From: an uncultured Eggerthellaceae bacterium | GTDB taxonomy: Bacteria; Actinomycetota; Coriobacteriia; Coriobacteriales; Eggerthellaceae | Length of the DNA: 64,000 nucleotides | NCBI GenBank assembly: GCA_937892845.1 | Contig: CALBGP010000001.1 | Location: 1 to 64,000, forward strand | Direction: 5' to 3' | Shown here: one piece after another, positions 35,057 to 43,939 of the stretch | Numbering within the stretch: position 1 is the first letter of the stretch | Layout: every line of letters begins with the position of its first letter | Made by a program: the position numbers and the translations under genes | Notes under the pieces: generated by a model | What the model was told of the DNA's origin: nothing | The model's input: the letters and a program-made list of their open reading frames with translations, nothing else | Database searches by the model: none

Positions 35057-35776
35057 TCAGGCAATAACTATCAAGCGACCGCAATGCGGACAGGCAGCCA
35101 GGCGGCCGGACCTCTTCATCTGCACAACACGAGCAGGCTCGATAGTTGATCTGCAAGCACTGCACGAGCCGTTGACCAAAAACGATACAGCCACACCGCA
35201 TTTGCCCTTGGCGATGCGCTCATACGAGGAGAGCAGCTGAGAAGGGATTCGCTCGATCAATTCGGCCCTGGAGGCTTCCAAGGTCTTCACGGATAACGCC
35301 AATGCGCCGCCTTCGGCCTTGTACGAAGCGAGAGCCTGCGCCTCCTTGCCATCCAACGATTTAAGCGCATTGGCAGCCTGCTCAATCAAGATATTAATCT
35401 GATCGGACTTGTCAGATAGGGCCAGCATCTCTTCAGCAATAGCCTCTCGACGCTTCGCAGCGCCTTCGATATCTTTTGAATGAGCTGCAATGGAGCGGTA
35501 ATCTCCACGAGCGCTTTCGATGCACGCTTGCGCATCGGCTTGCTTTGCAGCAAGTTTACGGTCCTCGGCATCAAGGGCTGAAGACTTCGACTCGGTCTCC
35601 TGCTTCAACGCCTGCATGTCTATGAGCTTATCCTTGATGGCAACTCGCTTTTTGCGGAATTCAGCAATCTGCTGCTTGTATGGCAGAGCGTCGAAAGCCT
35701 TACGCTGCTTGGCTATATCAAGGTCGGTCTGCTGAAGTTTGATCAATGCATTGATCTGCTCGGTCGTAAGATCCAT
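35057..35776 (-). CDS. coiled-coil protein with C4 zinc ribbon
   Basis: 239 residues: a long helical hairpin (about 5-185; rich in Lys, Ala, Glu) and a C-terminal zinc ribbon with CSACR and CPHCG, the CdsZ/YacL-like or DUF164 type zf-RING_7 group. Related chlamydial CdsZ and Helicobacter HP0958 bind nucleic acids or secretion ATPases. ATG at 35776 shares a base with the Nif3-like stop (TGATG) and follows AGGAGG. Pairing with a Nif3-like gene is common in bacteria. Function not known with certainty. Confidence 0.82.
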   Translation of the reverse strand: MDLTTEQINALIKLQQTDLDIAKQRKAFDALPYKQQIAEFRKKRVAIKDKLIDMQALKQETESKSSALDAEDRKLAAKQADAQACIESARGDYRSIAAHSKDIEGAAKRREAIAEEMLALSDKSDQINILIEQAANALKSLDGKEAQALASYKAEGGALALSVKTLEASRAELIERIPSQLLSSYERIAKGKCGVAVSFLVNGSCSACRSTIEPARVVQMKRSGRLAACPHCGRLIVIA

Positions 35777-36714
35777 CACACCCTCCTGGATTCAGGCGTC
35801 TGCCAATTGCCGTTCTGGTTGATGATAACAACATCATCGCTGTGAATGCCGCAATCAAGCACGGCTTGGGCCAAAATGGTAGCCAAAGGCAGTTCTGATA
35901 TGTCGTGACCCAGCTCGATCAACGACAAGCCAAGGTCCGCAGCTTCGAGAGCATCGTGATATTTGATTTCGCCGCAGATAAGCACGTCCATTGATTGAGC
36001 CAAGCACATGCGAGCAGCATTGCCAGCCGATCCCGTCCACGTGCAGACGCGGTGAACGGGCTTGGAGAAACTTCCCCAGACACGAGGAGGTTTGCCGAAT
36101 ACGCTTGTGCAACGTGCGGCAAGGGTGGAAAGCGTCAACGGATCATCATCATGTACTCGGCACATGTGACCATAGCCCTTCACGAGCGTATGCAGCGATG
36201 AGTCCTCGCCATCACGCGCTTGCGGAGAACCTATAGGATCGAGGACATCGTAAGGGACGAGCCCGAGCATCCGCGGCAGCACATTGCGGGCCTCAACGGA
36301 AACATCAAGCGCAGTGTGGTAGTTGGCCAGCGCAACATTTGAGCGTACCGCCTCGAAGACGATCGAACCCGTATATGAACGAGTGGCATCGGCGATGATG
36401 GCCGTTGGCGGCTCAAGAAATGCAGGATGATGGGTGACCAGCAGATTGCAGCCAGCGTCATGAGCGTCATGAATTGCGGACACCGTCGGATCAAGCGCAA
36501 TTGCCACGCGCGAAATCGGATTATGAGGGTCACCCACAAGCAGACCCGTACGGTCCCATGGCTCTGCATCGGTTGGGGGAAATTTGGCCGAGAGCATAGT
36601 GCACAGCGCACCTACAGAGGCATAAATGCCAGAACGCTCCTCCAACGAACCTCCCTGAACCCTTCTGATGGCGGTTTCCTTTTTCGTATCACTACCGAGT
36701 TGCATAGCTTCCAT
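35776..36714 (-). CDS. Nif3-like dinuclear metal centre protein
   Basis: 312 residues of the Nif3/YbgI/YqfO family, hexameric proteins with two metal ions and unsettled function, sometimes called GTP cyclohydrolase 1 type 2. Ligand motifs are VTHHPAFLEPP, NYHTALDVSVE and the C-terminal GEIKYHDALEA and ELGHDISE. The first 35 residues before the family start are extra. Start ATG 36714 follows a G-rich ribosome site. Confidence 0.9.
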   Translation of the reverse strand: MEAMQLGSDTKKETAIRRVQGGSLEERSGIYASVGALCTMLSAKFPPTDAEPWDRTGLLVGDPHNPISRVAIALDPTVSAIHDAHDAGCNLLVTHHPAFLEPPTAIIADATRSYTGSIVFEAVRSNVALANYHTALDVSVEARNVLPRMLGLVPYDVLDPIGSPQARDGEDSSLHTLVKGYGHMCRVHDDDPLTLSTLAARCTSVFGKPPRVWGSFSKPVHRVCTWTGSAGNAARMCLAQSMDVLICGEIKYHDALEAADLGLSLIELGHDISELPLATILAQAVLDCGIHSDDVVIINQNGNWQTPESRRV

Positions 36715-36749
36715 GGATACCCCCTAAAAACAATAGTGCTCTGCCTTGG

Positions 36750-37559
36750 TCACGAAAGAGGAATGACCCTTCTCCCCCGCCCCTTTGTAGGAACCGTTAC
36801 ATTCCGGTATCCGGCAGCGTACATCGCCGCATAGGCATCTTGGATGCCGGATGCGATGTGTTCAACACGATGCGCATCGGTACCGACAGTGCATGGCACC
36901 CCAGCATGGGCGAACTCCGTGAGCAGGTCAGGCGAAGGGTAAACCTCGCCCACCTTATCGCGCAAACCCGCAGTGTTGACCTCGACCATGCGCCCGCCTG
37001 CTTGCGCGGCATCAGCCATGCGTCGGTAATATGGGACAAGATCGAAACTGGGCATGAAACCGAATTTCTTCACCACATCAGGATGCGCCATGACCGTGAA
37101 GGGGCGATCGGACACTGCCGCATCGCACCATAGATCGATATAGCGAATCCACACAGCATCGACGTCGACGTCGTGCCAGTGCTCTTCAAAACGAGTGCTA
37201 TTGAACAACCATCGATCTATGAAATGCACGGATCCCAATATGACATCGAAGCAAGCCAGATCATCGTCATCGATGATGCGATCCTCAAGGTCTCCGAAAT
37301 AGTCCAGTTCGCACCCCAAAAGCAAATCGAGTTCCGGATGGGCGGCTTGCTCTTGGCGAACAGCCGTGACATATTCGTCAAGCCGACTAGCCAGCATGGT
37401 GGCCTTCAGCGATTCGTCGAATGCCTTGGTGATAGGATAATGCTCAGTTGCAGCCATGGTGGTGATCCCTGCAGCAATTGCTGCGTTGACCATATCCGAG
37501 AGCGAATCCTTTGCATGCTCGCAAAATGTGGAGTGGGTGTGCGTTGTGATGAGCTCCAT
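36750..37559 (-). CDS. PHP-domain phosphatase, histidinol-phosphatase (HisJ) family
   Basis: 269 residues of the PHP metal-dependent phosphoesterase superfamily. THTHSTFCEHA at the N terminus, ATEHYP, GCELDYF, GSVHFID, MAHPDVVKKFG, EVNTAG and GTDAHRVEHI supply the trinuclear metal ligands. HisJ-type enzymes remove phosphate from L-histidinol phosphate, but no other his genes are nearby, so a different sugar or amino-alcohol phosphate is possible. It begins directly after the cysteine desulfurase stop codon, with no spacing. Confidence 0.85.
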   Translation of the reverse strand: MELITTHTHSTFCEHAKDSLSDMVNAAIAAGITTMAATEHYPITKAFDESLKATMLASRLDEYVTAVRQEQAAHPELDLLLGCELDYFGDLEDRIIDDDDLACFDVILGSVHFIDRWLFNSTRFEEHWHDVDVDAVWIRYIDLWCDAAVSDRPFTVMAHPDVVKKFGFMPSFDLVPYYRRMADAAQAGGRMVEVNTAGLRDKVGEVYPSPDLLTEFAHAGVPCTVGTDAHRVEHIASGIQDAYAAMYAAGYRNVTVPTKGRGRRVIPLS

Positions 37560-38732
37560 TTAAGAAATCACTTCCTTGAATGCCTGAAGAAACGAGTCAA
37601 CGTCAGCCTGGCTTGTTTGGGGTCCCAGAGAAACACGCAATGACCCCTGAGCCAAATTGCGCTGGATCCCGAGAGCAGTCAACACATGGGATGGGTCAAG
37701 CGAACCTGATGAACAAGCCGAACCGCCCGAAACGCAGATACCCTTGAGATCGAGTTGCAAAATAAGCGTTTCGCTTTCGAAGCCACGAACGCAAACGTTA
37801 ACGATATTGGGTAGAAAATCCTGGGAGCCAACAGGAACCTGGACGCTGGCGAAGACACCAGGCATGGAGGAAAGCTCGCGATAGAGACGGTCGCGAAGCG
37901 GTCGCTGCCTCGACGAAACCTCATTCAAGCAACGAACAGCCGCATCGAAGGCAGCAGCAGCTCCTAAAGCCCCTGCAACATTTTGAGTGCCACTGCGAAG
38001 TCCCCTCTCCTGCCCCCCGCCGTTCATGAAGGAAACGAAAGGTGTACGGGTTTTAAGATAAAGGACACCGATGCCTTTGGGACCTCCCACCTTATGGGCG
38101 GAAAATGATGCAGCGTCGACGCCCAGTTCGCCTACATCAACGGGAATCTTTCCCAGAGCCTGAACCGCATCGGTATGGAATACAACACCTTGCGCATGCG
38201 CAAGGGAAGCAAGGCGGGCTACGGGCTGTATAGTTCCTACTTCATTATTCGCCATCATGACGCTCGCCATGAGCGTATCGGAGTCAAGTGCCGAAAGAAA
38301 CGCATTCTCCGAGACACGGCCTGATGAATCCACGGGAACCAGGCGCACGTCTATTCCGAAACGTCTCAAAGAGGCCGCAGCATGCAGCACTGCATCGTGC
38401 TCAATGCACGACACGACAATGTTTGGATGGGTTGGTGCAAGCCCTTTCAACCTACGAGAATCCCAGGCGGCAAACGACATACCGAAAAGAGCAGCATTAT
38501 CGGCCTCGGTAGCTCCCGATGTGAAAACCACCTCATCAGGCCGAGAGGCCCCGATGGAGCGCATGACGCGAACCCGCGCATCTTCCAGGGCCTGAAAGGC
38601 CATACGCCCCACAGAGTGCAGCGAATTGGCATTTCCGAACAGACTTGACTCACAGGTCTCCAAGCCGTGCCTCATAGCAGCATGAGCCTGCTCGCATAAA
38701 GGTGCTGTTGCAGCGTAGTCCAGATACAACAA
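37560..38732 (-). CDS. cysteine desulfurase (NifS/IscS-like)
   Basis: PLP enzyme that takes sulfur from cysteine for Fe-S clusters or thio-modified tRNA. 390 residues with LYLDYAATAPL, TSGATEADNAALFG, EHDAVLHAA, the PLP Lys at 214 in SAHKVGGPKG and the active Cys at 340 in GGSACSSGS. I use TTG at 38732, the first in-frame start after the rpe stop with AGG upstream. No iscU or mnmA is adjacent. It is coupled to the PHP gene, which follows without a gap. Confidence 0.92.
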   Translation of the reverse strand: MLYLDYAATAPLCEQAHAAMRHGLETCESSLFGNANSLHSVGRMAFQALEDARVRVMRSIGASRPDEVVFTSGATEADNAALFGMSFAAWDSRRLKGLAPTHPNIVVSCIEHDAVLHAAASLRRFGIDVRLVPVDSSGRVSENAFLSALDSDTLMASVMMANNEVGTIQPVARLASLAHAQGVVFHTDAVQALGKIPVDVGELGVDAASFSAHKVGGPKGIGVLYLKTRTPFVSFMNGGGQERGLRSGTQNVAGALGAAAAFDAAVRCLNEVSSRQRPLRDRLYRELSSMPGVFASVQVPVGSQDFLPNIVNVCVRGFESETLILQLDLKGICVSGGSACSSGSLDPSHVLTALGIQRNLAQGSLRVSLGPQTSQADVDSFLQAFKEVIS

Positions 38733-38741
38733 TGCCAGTGC

Positions 38742-39428
38742 CTAACGAACGCTGGACGCAGCAGCCCTAATGGCAGATACGGCAGCCGCTGGGTCATCTG
38801 AGGCGAACACTGCGCTGCCCGCAACGAGCACATCCGCCCCTGCCGCCGAAACAAGCTTGGTGGGATCGTTCACACCCAAACCGCCATCCACCTCAATAAG
38901 AGGAGAAGCGCCTTTGGCTTGGGCGATCTCAACAACGCGGGCAATCTTTTTTTCGGTTCCCTCTATGAACTTCTGTCCGGAAAAGCCCGGGTAGACGCTC
39001 ATCACCAAAACCATGTCGAGTTTTTCGATATATGGCTCAACCACACTCGCCCTCATGTCAGGCTTCAAGGCCAAACACGCTTTCGATCCTGCTTCATGGA
39101 TCATGTCAATGGCCTTATGGAATTCGCCCGTGGGTTCATCGAGCGCTTCAGCATGAATTGAAACAATATCGGGCTGATATTCAAGGAACCAAGGAAGCTG
39201 GTTGATCGGATTGGAGATCATCAGGTGGACATCCAAAGGAAGATCGGTAATGCGCTTGAGCTGCTTGACGAAAGGAACACCGAGCGTCAGATTGGGAACG
39301 AAATGACCGTCCATGACATCAACATGGACGAAATCAGCTCCAGCGCCTTCGATGAGCTCGACATCACGCTGCATGTTCATGAAGTCGGCGGAAAGAATGG
39401 ACGGAGCGATTTTCGGATCGGTGAACAT
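38742..39428 (-). CDS. rpe: ribulose-phosphate 3-epimerase
   Basis: Interconverts ribulose-5-phosphate and xylulose-5-phosphate in the pentose phosphate pathway, which also supplies erythrose-4-phosphate for the aro genes. 228 residues: APSILSADF, HVDVMDGHFVPN, DVHLMISNP, MSVYPGFSGQKF and EVDGGLG are the expected barrel and metal motifs. ATG at 39428 follows AAAGGACA. A TATAAT-containing divergent promoter lies about 75 bases upstream. Confidence 0.95.
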   Translation of the reverse strand: MFTDPKIAPSILSADFMNMQRDVELIEGAGADFVHVDVMDGHFVPNLTLGVPFVKQLKRITDLPLDVHLMISNPINQLPWFLEYQPDIVSIHAEALDEPTGEFHKAIDMIHEAGSKACLALKPDMRASVVEPYIEKLDMVLVMSVYPGFSGQKFIEGTEKKIARVVEIAQAKGASPLIEVDGGLGVNDPTKLVSAAGADVLVAGSAVFASDDPAAAVSAIRAAASSVR

Positions 39429-39503
39429 GGCTGTCCTTTCAGCAGATTGGAGCAACCCGACGACTACAGTGCCGGGATTCCCGATTGGATTTCATGGTGG
39501 TAG

Positions 39504-39532
39504 ATTATAATCCAGCTTACAGCCAAGGTCAG
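39504..39532. promoter_or_regulatory. overlapping divergent promoters of rpe and ogt
   Basis: GATTATAATC holds TATAAT on both strands (plus 39506-39511, minus 39504-39509). On the minus strand CTGACC (39527-39532) lies 17 bases upstream as a -35 for rpe. On the plus strand TTGGAT (39485-39490) lies 15 bases before the -10 for ogt, a weaker match. The two polymerases would exclude each other. Confidence 0.5.
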
Positions 39533-39540
39533 GAAAACGC

Positions 39541-39999
39541 ATGAACCATTTCGTCTACAACATGCCGCTGGGCCGTCTAACCATTTCCGCCGATGAGTAC
39601 GCCATCAAGCAAGTGCTTTTCGGTGCAGTGGATCTTGCCAGCCCAAAAAGACCCAGCGCCCTGACCAATGAGGCCGCCACCCAGCTGCAAGAGTATTTTG
39701 CGGGCAAAAGGAGGGCTTTCACCGTCGCAGTCAACCCGGATGGGACGGAGTTCCAAAAGGCGGTTTGGACGCAACTGCAGCGCATCCCCTATGGTGAAAC
39801 CTGGTCGTATGCGCAGGTTGCCGAAGCGGTTGGAAACCCGAAGGGGTTCAGGGCGGTAGGGATGGCCAACAACAAGAACCCCATCCCCATCCTCATCCCC
39901 TGCCACAGGGTGGTCGGCGCCCATGGAAACCTCGTCGGATACGCCGCAGGGCTCAAAATCAAGGAATACCTGCTGAAACTTGAAGCCGAGCATGCATGA
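39541..39999 (+). CDS. ogt: methylated-DNA-protein-cysteine methyltransferase
   Basis: Suicide DNA-repair protein that removes alkyl groups from O6 of guanine. 152 residues: a small N-terminal domain and the C-terminal helix-turn-helix domain with YGETWSYAQVAEAVGNPKG and the active site IPCHRVVGAHG (Cys 121). There is no AdaA domain, so it is of the constitutive Ogt type. ATG at 39541 follows AGGTCAGGA. Confidence 0.95.
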   Translation: MNHFVYNMPLGRLTISADEYAIKQVLFGAVDLASPKRPSALTNEAATQLQEYFAGKRRAFTVAVNPDGTEFQKAVWTQLQRIPYGETWSYAQVAEAVGNPKGFRAVGMANNKNPIPILIPCHRVVGAHGNLVGYAAGLKIKEYLLKLEAEHA

Positions 40000-40025
40000 A
40001 AAAAGCGCCGGGAAAACCGGCGCTT
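39999..40025 (-). terminator. intrinsic terminator after rsmB
   Basis: AGCGCCGG/CCGGCGCT stem with a 5-base loop; on the minus strand six U residues follow (39999-40004). It ends the LOG-def-fmt-rsmB transcript. Confidence 0.85.
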
Positions 40026-40067
40026 GATTCTCGCACATGAAAAAAATGATAGCCCCAATATGACTGC

Positions 40068-41399
40068 TCAGCGAACACGACGAAGCTTGACAGCGTAATG
40101 CGCGTCACAGCCGTCGTGCGTGAGGTCGGTTTTGAGCGTATCGACCACATCGAACGATTCACCGAAGCGTGACTTCAAAAACCTTTGAATGGTCAACTCG
40201 TTTTCCTCAGGAAGCACCGTACAGGTGGCAAAAACGATGGTTCCGCCACATACCACATGCTTCGAGCACTCGATGAGCATGGCCAAACCGATCTTGGAAA
40301 GAACCTCGATGTCTTTGGGTGTGATACGCCAGCGAATCTCAGGATGCCGACGCAGCGTTCCCAGCCCGGAGCACGGAGCATCGATGAAAACGGCATCGAA
40401 CATACGCCCGTCGAAGCCTGAGGCGAATTTGGTAGCGTCGGCCACCAAAGCTTCGTCAAGACGAATGCCGAACGCACTCGTCCTGCGTTTGAGAAGATCG
40501 ACCTTGAACTGATGGTCATCCACGCTGATCAGCGGCATTTGACTGCCGAAACGGCGCATGGCATGGTTCTGCAGGAGTATGGTCTTTGTTCCGCGACCAG
40601 CCCCGACTTCCAAAAACGCCTGAGGACATTGTTCGGGAAGCGCGAACGCAGCAATGCGCTGAGCAGCCTCGTCAGTGACAATGGCCTGCCCGGTCTTGAG
40701 CGCAAAGGCAAGAGGGCCGCCTGTGAGGGCGCCCGGGCGTGTAAGCCTATAGGCACCTGGAAGATCTCCAAGCGCTTCCAACCCGTCAATGGCGGGCAAG
40801 TCGATGACATCCGTACCGGGAGACTTCCAGCAATCATTGGCCGCAATGAAAACCGGCGCATCAGAATTGCACTCACGCATGAACGCCCAAGCATCATCGC
40901 GCCCCAATCCGTCAATCAAGCGCTTCGCGAGCCACAAGGGAAAGGCGACGCTTCGGGCAAGAGCTTGAGTATCCGTTGCAGGATTGCCGAAAGGAAAAGA
41001 TTGAGACGCCCGTGCGATTTTTCGCAAAACGGCATTAGCCAAACCCGAAGCCTTCGGGGCGACGCTGCGCACGAGCTCGACACCCTGGTCCACAGCCGCA
41101 TGATCCTGCTTATCGAGGAAGATGAGCTCATAGGCGCTGATGCGCAGTGCATCACGAACATCGTCTTGAATGTCAGAGGGACTCCTCAGACAATGGTCGA
41201 TGACGTAATCCAGCGTGCCGGAGCAGGCCGTAACACCCAGCGCAAGCTTTCGGGCGAATGCGCGGTCCTCCGGTGTAAGATCAGTTGCCTGACCGAGAAC
41301 GGTTGTGGCGACTTCGGCTGTATACGCCTTGCGAAGGCGCACGATTGATCCGATTTTAAGCGCGGCTGCACGCGCGGGACTGAGTTTGCTCACATGCAC
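40068..41399 (-). CDS. rsmB: 16S rRNA (cytosine967-C5)-methyltransferase
   Basis: SAM-dependent m5C methyltransferase, 443 residues. The N-terminal NusB-like RNA-binding domain (about 5-135) has RAAALKIGSIVRLRKAY; the catalytic domain has LEVGAGRGTKTILL (SAM site), DAPCSGLGTLRRHPEIRW with the first Cys and ATCTVLPEEN with the second, nucleophilic Cys. It overlaps fmt by 10 bases at its start and ends at a strong terminator. Confidence 0.93.
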   Translation of the reverse strand: MHVSKLSPARAAALKIGSIVRLRKAYTAEVATTVLGQATDLTPEDRAFARKLALGVTACSGTLDYVIDHCLRSPSDIQDDVRDALRISAYELIFLDKQDHAAVDQGVELVRSVAPKASGLANAVLRKIARASQSFPFGNPATDTQALARSVAFPLWLAKRLIDGLGRDDAWAFMRECNSDAPVFIAANDCWKSPGTDVIDLPAIDGLEALGDLPGAYRLTRPGALTGGPLAFALKTGQAIVTDEAAQRIAAFALPEQCPQAFLEVGAGRGTKTILLQNHAMRRFGSQMPLISVDDHQFKVDLLKRRTSAFGIRLDEALVADATKFASGFDGRMFDAVFIDAPCSGLGTLRRHPEIRWRITPKDIEVLSKIGLAMLIECSKHVVCGGTIVFATCTVLPEENELTIQRFLKSRFGESFDVVDTLKTDLTHDGCDAHYAVKLRRVR

Positions 41400-42325
41400 T
41401 CCCAGGTCAGATTGCCGTCCTTGATACCCTGGATACCTGCGGCAAATGCAGCAGCGGGCATCTCCTTCTTGCCGTCAGGTTTGACGATCCCCACTTCGAT
41501 TGCACCTTCGGAACACCAGAGCAACAGCCTCTTGCCCATAAATGTAACGGCCCCGGGATCGGCATGCTGATCCTCTGGATAGGTGCATCGTCCACTCAGA
41601 ATGGTGACAGATTTACCTGCGATGACGCAACGAGCCGGATGGGCGCAGCAAGAAGACTGGATACGACGTGAATTCTGATGGGCGTCAGAGTCTGCGTCGA
41701 GCATGAACTCCTTTTTCTCAACCTTTTCAGCGTATGTGGCGGACGAGTCATCCTGCTCAATCCAGTGGACCCCGCCATTTTCGAGGGCATAGAGAGCCGA
41801 AAGCAAGGAGCACGCACCCAGATCCGCCAACTCGCCGACAACCTTATCGAAGGGAAGGTCGCCGATTTCCAGCGATCGCGAGATGCAGCACGGGCCCGTG
41901 TCAAGGCCCGCTTCCATCTTCATGATGCACACGCCGGTTTCGGAATCACCGTTGAGGATGGCACGTTCGATGGGGGCAGCACCTCTGTATTTCGGAAGAA
42001 GAGATGCGTGGACATTCAAGCAACCGTAAGGCGGAATGTCGAGAACCTCCTGAGGAAGAATCATCCCATATGCCGCAACGCAGATGGCATCGGGAGCAAG
42101 CGCAGCAAGCTCCTCGATGGCCTCTGGATCTCGAAGCGTCGCAGGAACGCGAACGGGAATCCCCAGCTTCTCTGCAACGAGCTTAACAGGAGAAGGAACA
42201 AGGTCTTTCCCGCGCCCGCGCACGGCATCGCGACGCGTGTAGACAGCAACGACATCGTGCTGCTCATTGAGTTCGTAGAGGATATTCGCCGCAAACTCCG
42301 GCGTTCCCATGAAAACTATCCGCAT
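41390..42325 (-). CDS. fmt: methionyl-tRNA formyltransferase
   Basis: Formylates initiator Met-tRNA with 10-formyl-THF. 311 residues: MRIVFMGTPEFAANIL, NVHASLLPKYRGAAPIERAI (formyl-binding and catalytic), then a C-terminal OB-fold domain. It lies between def and rsmB, the usual trio. The C-terminal part has an unusually Cys-rich stretch (SSCCAHPARC) of unknown meaning. Confidence 0.95.
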   Translation of the reverse strand: MRIVFMGTPEFAANILYELNEQHDVVAVYTRRDAVRGRGKDLVPSPVKLVAEKLGIPVRVPATLRDPEAIEELAALAPDAICVAAYGMILPQEVLDIPPYGCLNVHASLLPKYRGAAPIERAILNGDSETGVCIMKMEAGLDTGPCCISRSLEIGDLPFDKVVGELADLGACSLLSALYALENGGVHWIEQDDSSATYAEKVEKKEFMLDADSDAHQNSRRIQSSCCAHPARCVIAGKSVTILSGRCTYPEDQHADPGAVTFMGKRLLLWCSEGAIEVGIVKPDGKKEMPAAAFAAGIQGIKDGNLTWECM

Positions 42326-42334
42326 ACAATCCCC

Positions 42335-42871
42335 CTAAATGCGCGTTTCGCCAGGTTTGGCACCCGCTGCCTGGGCGAGTTCGTAATCACGAAGTGCCTT
42401 GATGCGGTCGATGGGCAAGCAGCTCTCGAACAAGGTACGGCCATCAAGGTGGTCAAGCTCATGCTGCAGGCAACGGCCGAGCAAACCATCACCTTCGATA
42501 ACCCACTCTTCACCATCAAGATCGAAATAGCGCACAGAAGCAAATTCAGGACGGGAAACCTTGACGGAAATCCCAGGGCAGCTCAAGCATCCTTCTTCAT
42601 CTTCCACGATATCGCCCGACGTTTCGACGAGAACGGGATTGACCAAGAATATGGGATCCTGTCGGCCGTCGGATTGATCGCAATCAATGACGACGAATCT
42701 CTTCATGACCCCCACTTGCGGAGCAGCGAGGCCGCAGCCGTTATTCTGATACATCGTGCGAGCCATTTTCTTAGCCAGACGCTTAAGGGAAGGATCACCC
42801 GGTTCGCACGCTTCGCAGACTTCGCGCAGCAGCGGATCGGGAACCGTAACTATCTTCATGGTATCGAACAT
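42335..42871 (-). CDS. def: peptide deformylase
   Basis: Metal-dependent removal of the N-formyl group from new proteins. 178 residues with GCGLAAPQVG (45-54), EEGCLSCPG (metal Cys 95) and QHELDHLDG (His 137, Glu, His 141). ATG at 42871 has AAGGAG 9 bases upstream; an inner ATG four codons later is possible. It is followed by fmt after 9 bases. Confidence 0.96.
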   Translation of the reverse strand: MFDTMKIVTVPDPLLREVCEACEPGDPSLKRLAKKMARTMYQNNGCGLAAPQVGVMKRFVVIDCDQSDGRQDPIFLVNPVLVETSGDIVEDEEGCLSCPGISVKVSRPEFASVRYFDLDGEEWVIEGDGLLGRCLQHELDHLDGRTLFESCLPIDRIKALRDYELAQAAGAKPGETRI

Positions 42872-42953
42872 GCTTGAAGACTCCTTTTCCATCACCCTGA
42901 AATAGGATTCGGCACATTTATATTCAGCTCTACATGGTACCAAATGGATAAGG

Positions 42954-43490
42954 CTATCGCGACTCAAGCCAGCTCACAAGCTTGTCAGCGTCCGTGAAAA
43001 CGCCACAAAGCGATCGCCAATCACAAGAATTCAAACCTCGCGCCACCGAGGAATCCAAAAGTTCGACCAATGGCTGAAAGAAACCATCGACATCGAGAAG
43101 CGCACTGACCCCGTTCATTTCGCCGGCTTTAACCCGGGATACGACTGTAAAGAACTCATCGAATGTTCCCAAGCCGCCGGGAAGCGTCACAAACGCATCT
43201 GACATATCGACCATGAGGTCTTTTCGCGCGGAAAGATCGGCCGCCATATGCTCGGTGATTCCGGGCACGACAGATCTGCCCTTAGACGAAAGCCCTTCTG
43301 TTGTGACACCTACAACTTTGCCGCCAACGCAGACCGAAGCGCGGGCAACCTCCCCCATGAGCCCCATATCATATCCGCCGAATATCAGCGTATGGCCATG
43401 GTCGGCGATTGCCTTGCCGAGGGATTGCGCAGCGTTGCGATACGAGTCATCAAGATCTCTCGCCGATGAGCAGAAGACGCAGATGTTCAT
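42954..43490 (-). CDS. LOG-family Rossmann-fold protein (TIGR00730)
   Basis: 178 residues of the LOG/lysine-decarboxylase-like family; characterised members are cytokinin-activating 5'-monophosphate phosphoribohydrolases that hydrolyse AMP and related nucleotides. ICVFCSSARD at the start, GGYDMGLMG, and the family motif PGGLGTFDEFF (PGGxGTxxE) are present. Residues 50-70 hold the SSKGRSVVPGIT loop. ATG at 43490 follows GGTGGAGG. It heads the def-fmt-rsmB unit; the real substrate in bacteria is uncertain. Confidence 0.88.
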   Translation of the reverse strand: MNICVFCSSARDLDDSYRNAAQSLGKAIADHGHTLIFGGYDMGLMGEVARASVCVGGKVVGVTTEGLSSKGRSVVPGITEHMAADLSARKDLMVDMSDAFVTLPGGLGTFDEFFTVVSRVKAGEMNGVSALLDVDGFFQPLVELLDSSVARGLNSCDWRSLCGVFTDADKLVSWLESR

Positions 43491-43680
43491 GGAAAACCTC
43501 CACCGAGAAGAATGCGGACGAACGAAGGTGCTCACCGGCAAACCGCGTACAACCGAGTGCAATCTCCGGTTCAGCCATGGGAGCATGCCAAGGTTTCACC
43601 ATTATAATAAAACTGTGGCGCCATAAGGCATCCCCGCACAACCAACCACCTCATGCGCTTGAAATGGAAAAGGGGGCACC

Positions 43681-43935
43681 ATGGGATTCTTTTCGGAATT
43701 CTCCAAAGGCGTGAAGGGACAAGAACCCGGTGAATGCTATGCGGTCGCAGACATCGACGTCCATTGCTCGCATTGCGGATGCGATCGGTTCTTCGAACGC
43801 AGTGCGCTACTCGACTCCAGAGGAATGTCCTTTGTCGGAATCGACTGGGCATCCAAGAACGCCACGGTACTTGTATGCGCACATTGCGGACACGTCGAAT
43901 GGTTTTCCGAGATAGGCAAAGTCAATCGCCAGTAA
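43681..43935 (+). CDS. small zinc-ribbon protein of unknown function
   Basis: 84 residues with CSHCGC near 29 and CAHCGHVEWF near 66, a two-pair zinc ribbon, and hydrophobic strands between the pairs (MSFVGIDWASKNATVLV). The ATG has a strong site AAGGGGG. No specific family recognised; such proteins are often nucleic-acid-binding or chaperone-like. It ends 4 bases before the convergent stop of the CDF gene. Confidence 0.65.
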   Translation: MGFFSEFSKGVKGQEPGECYAVADIDVHCSHCGCDRFFERSALLDSRGMSFVGIDWASKNATVLVCAHCGHVEWFSEIGKVNRQ

Positions 43936-43939
43936 AACC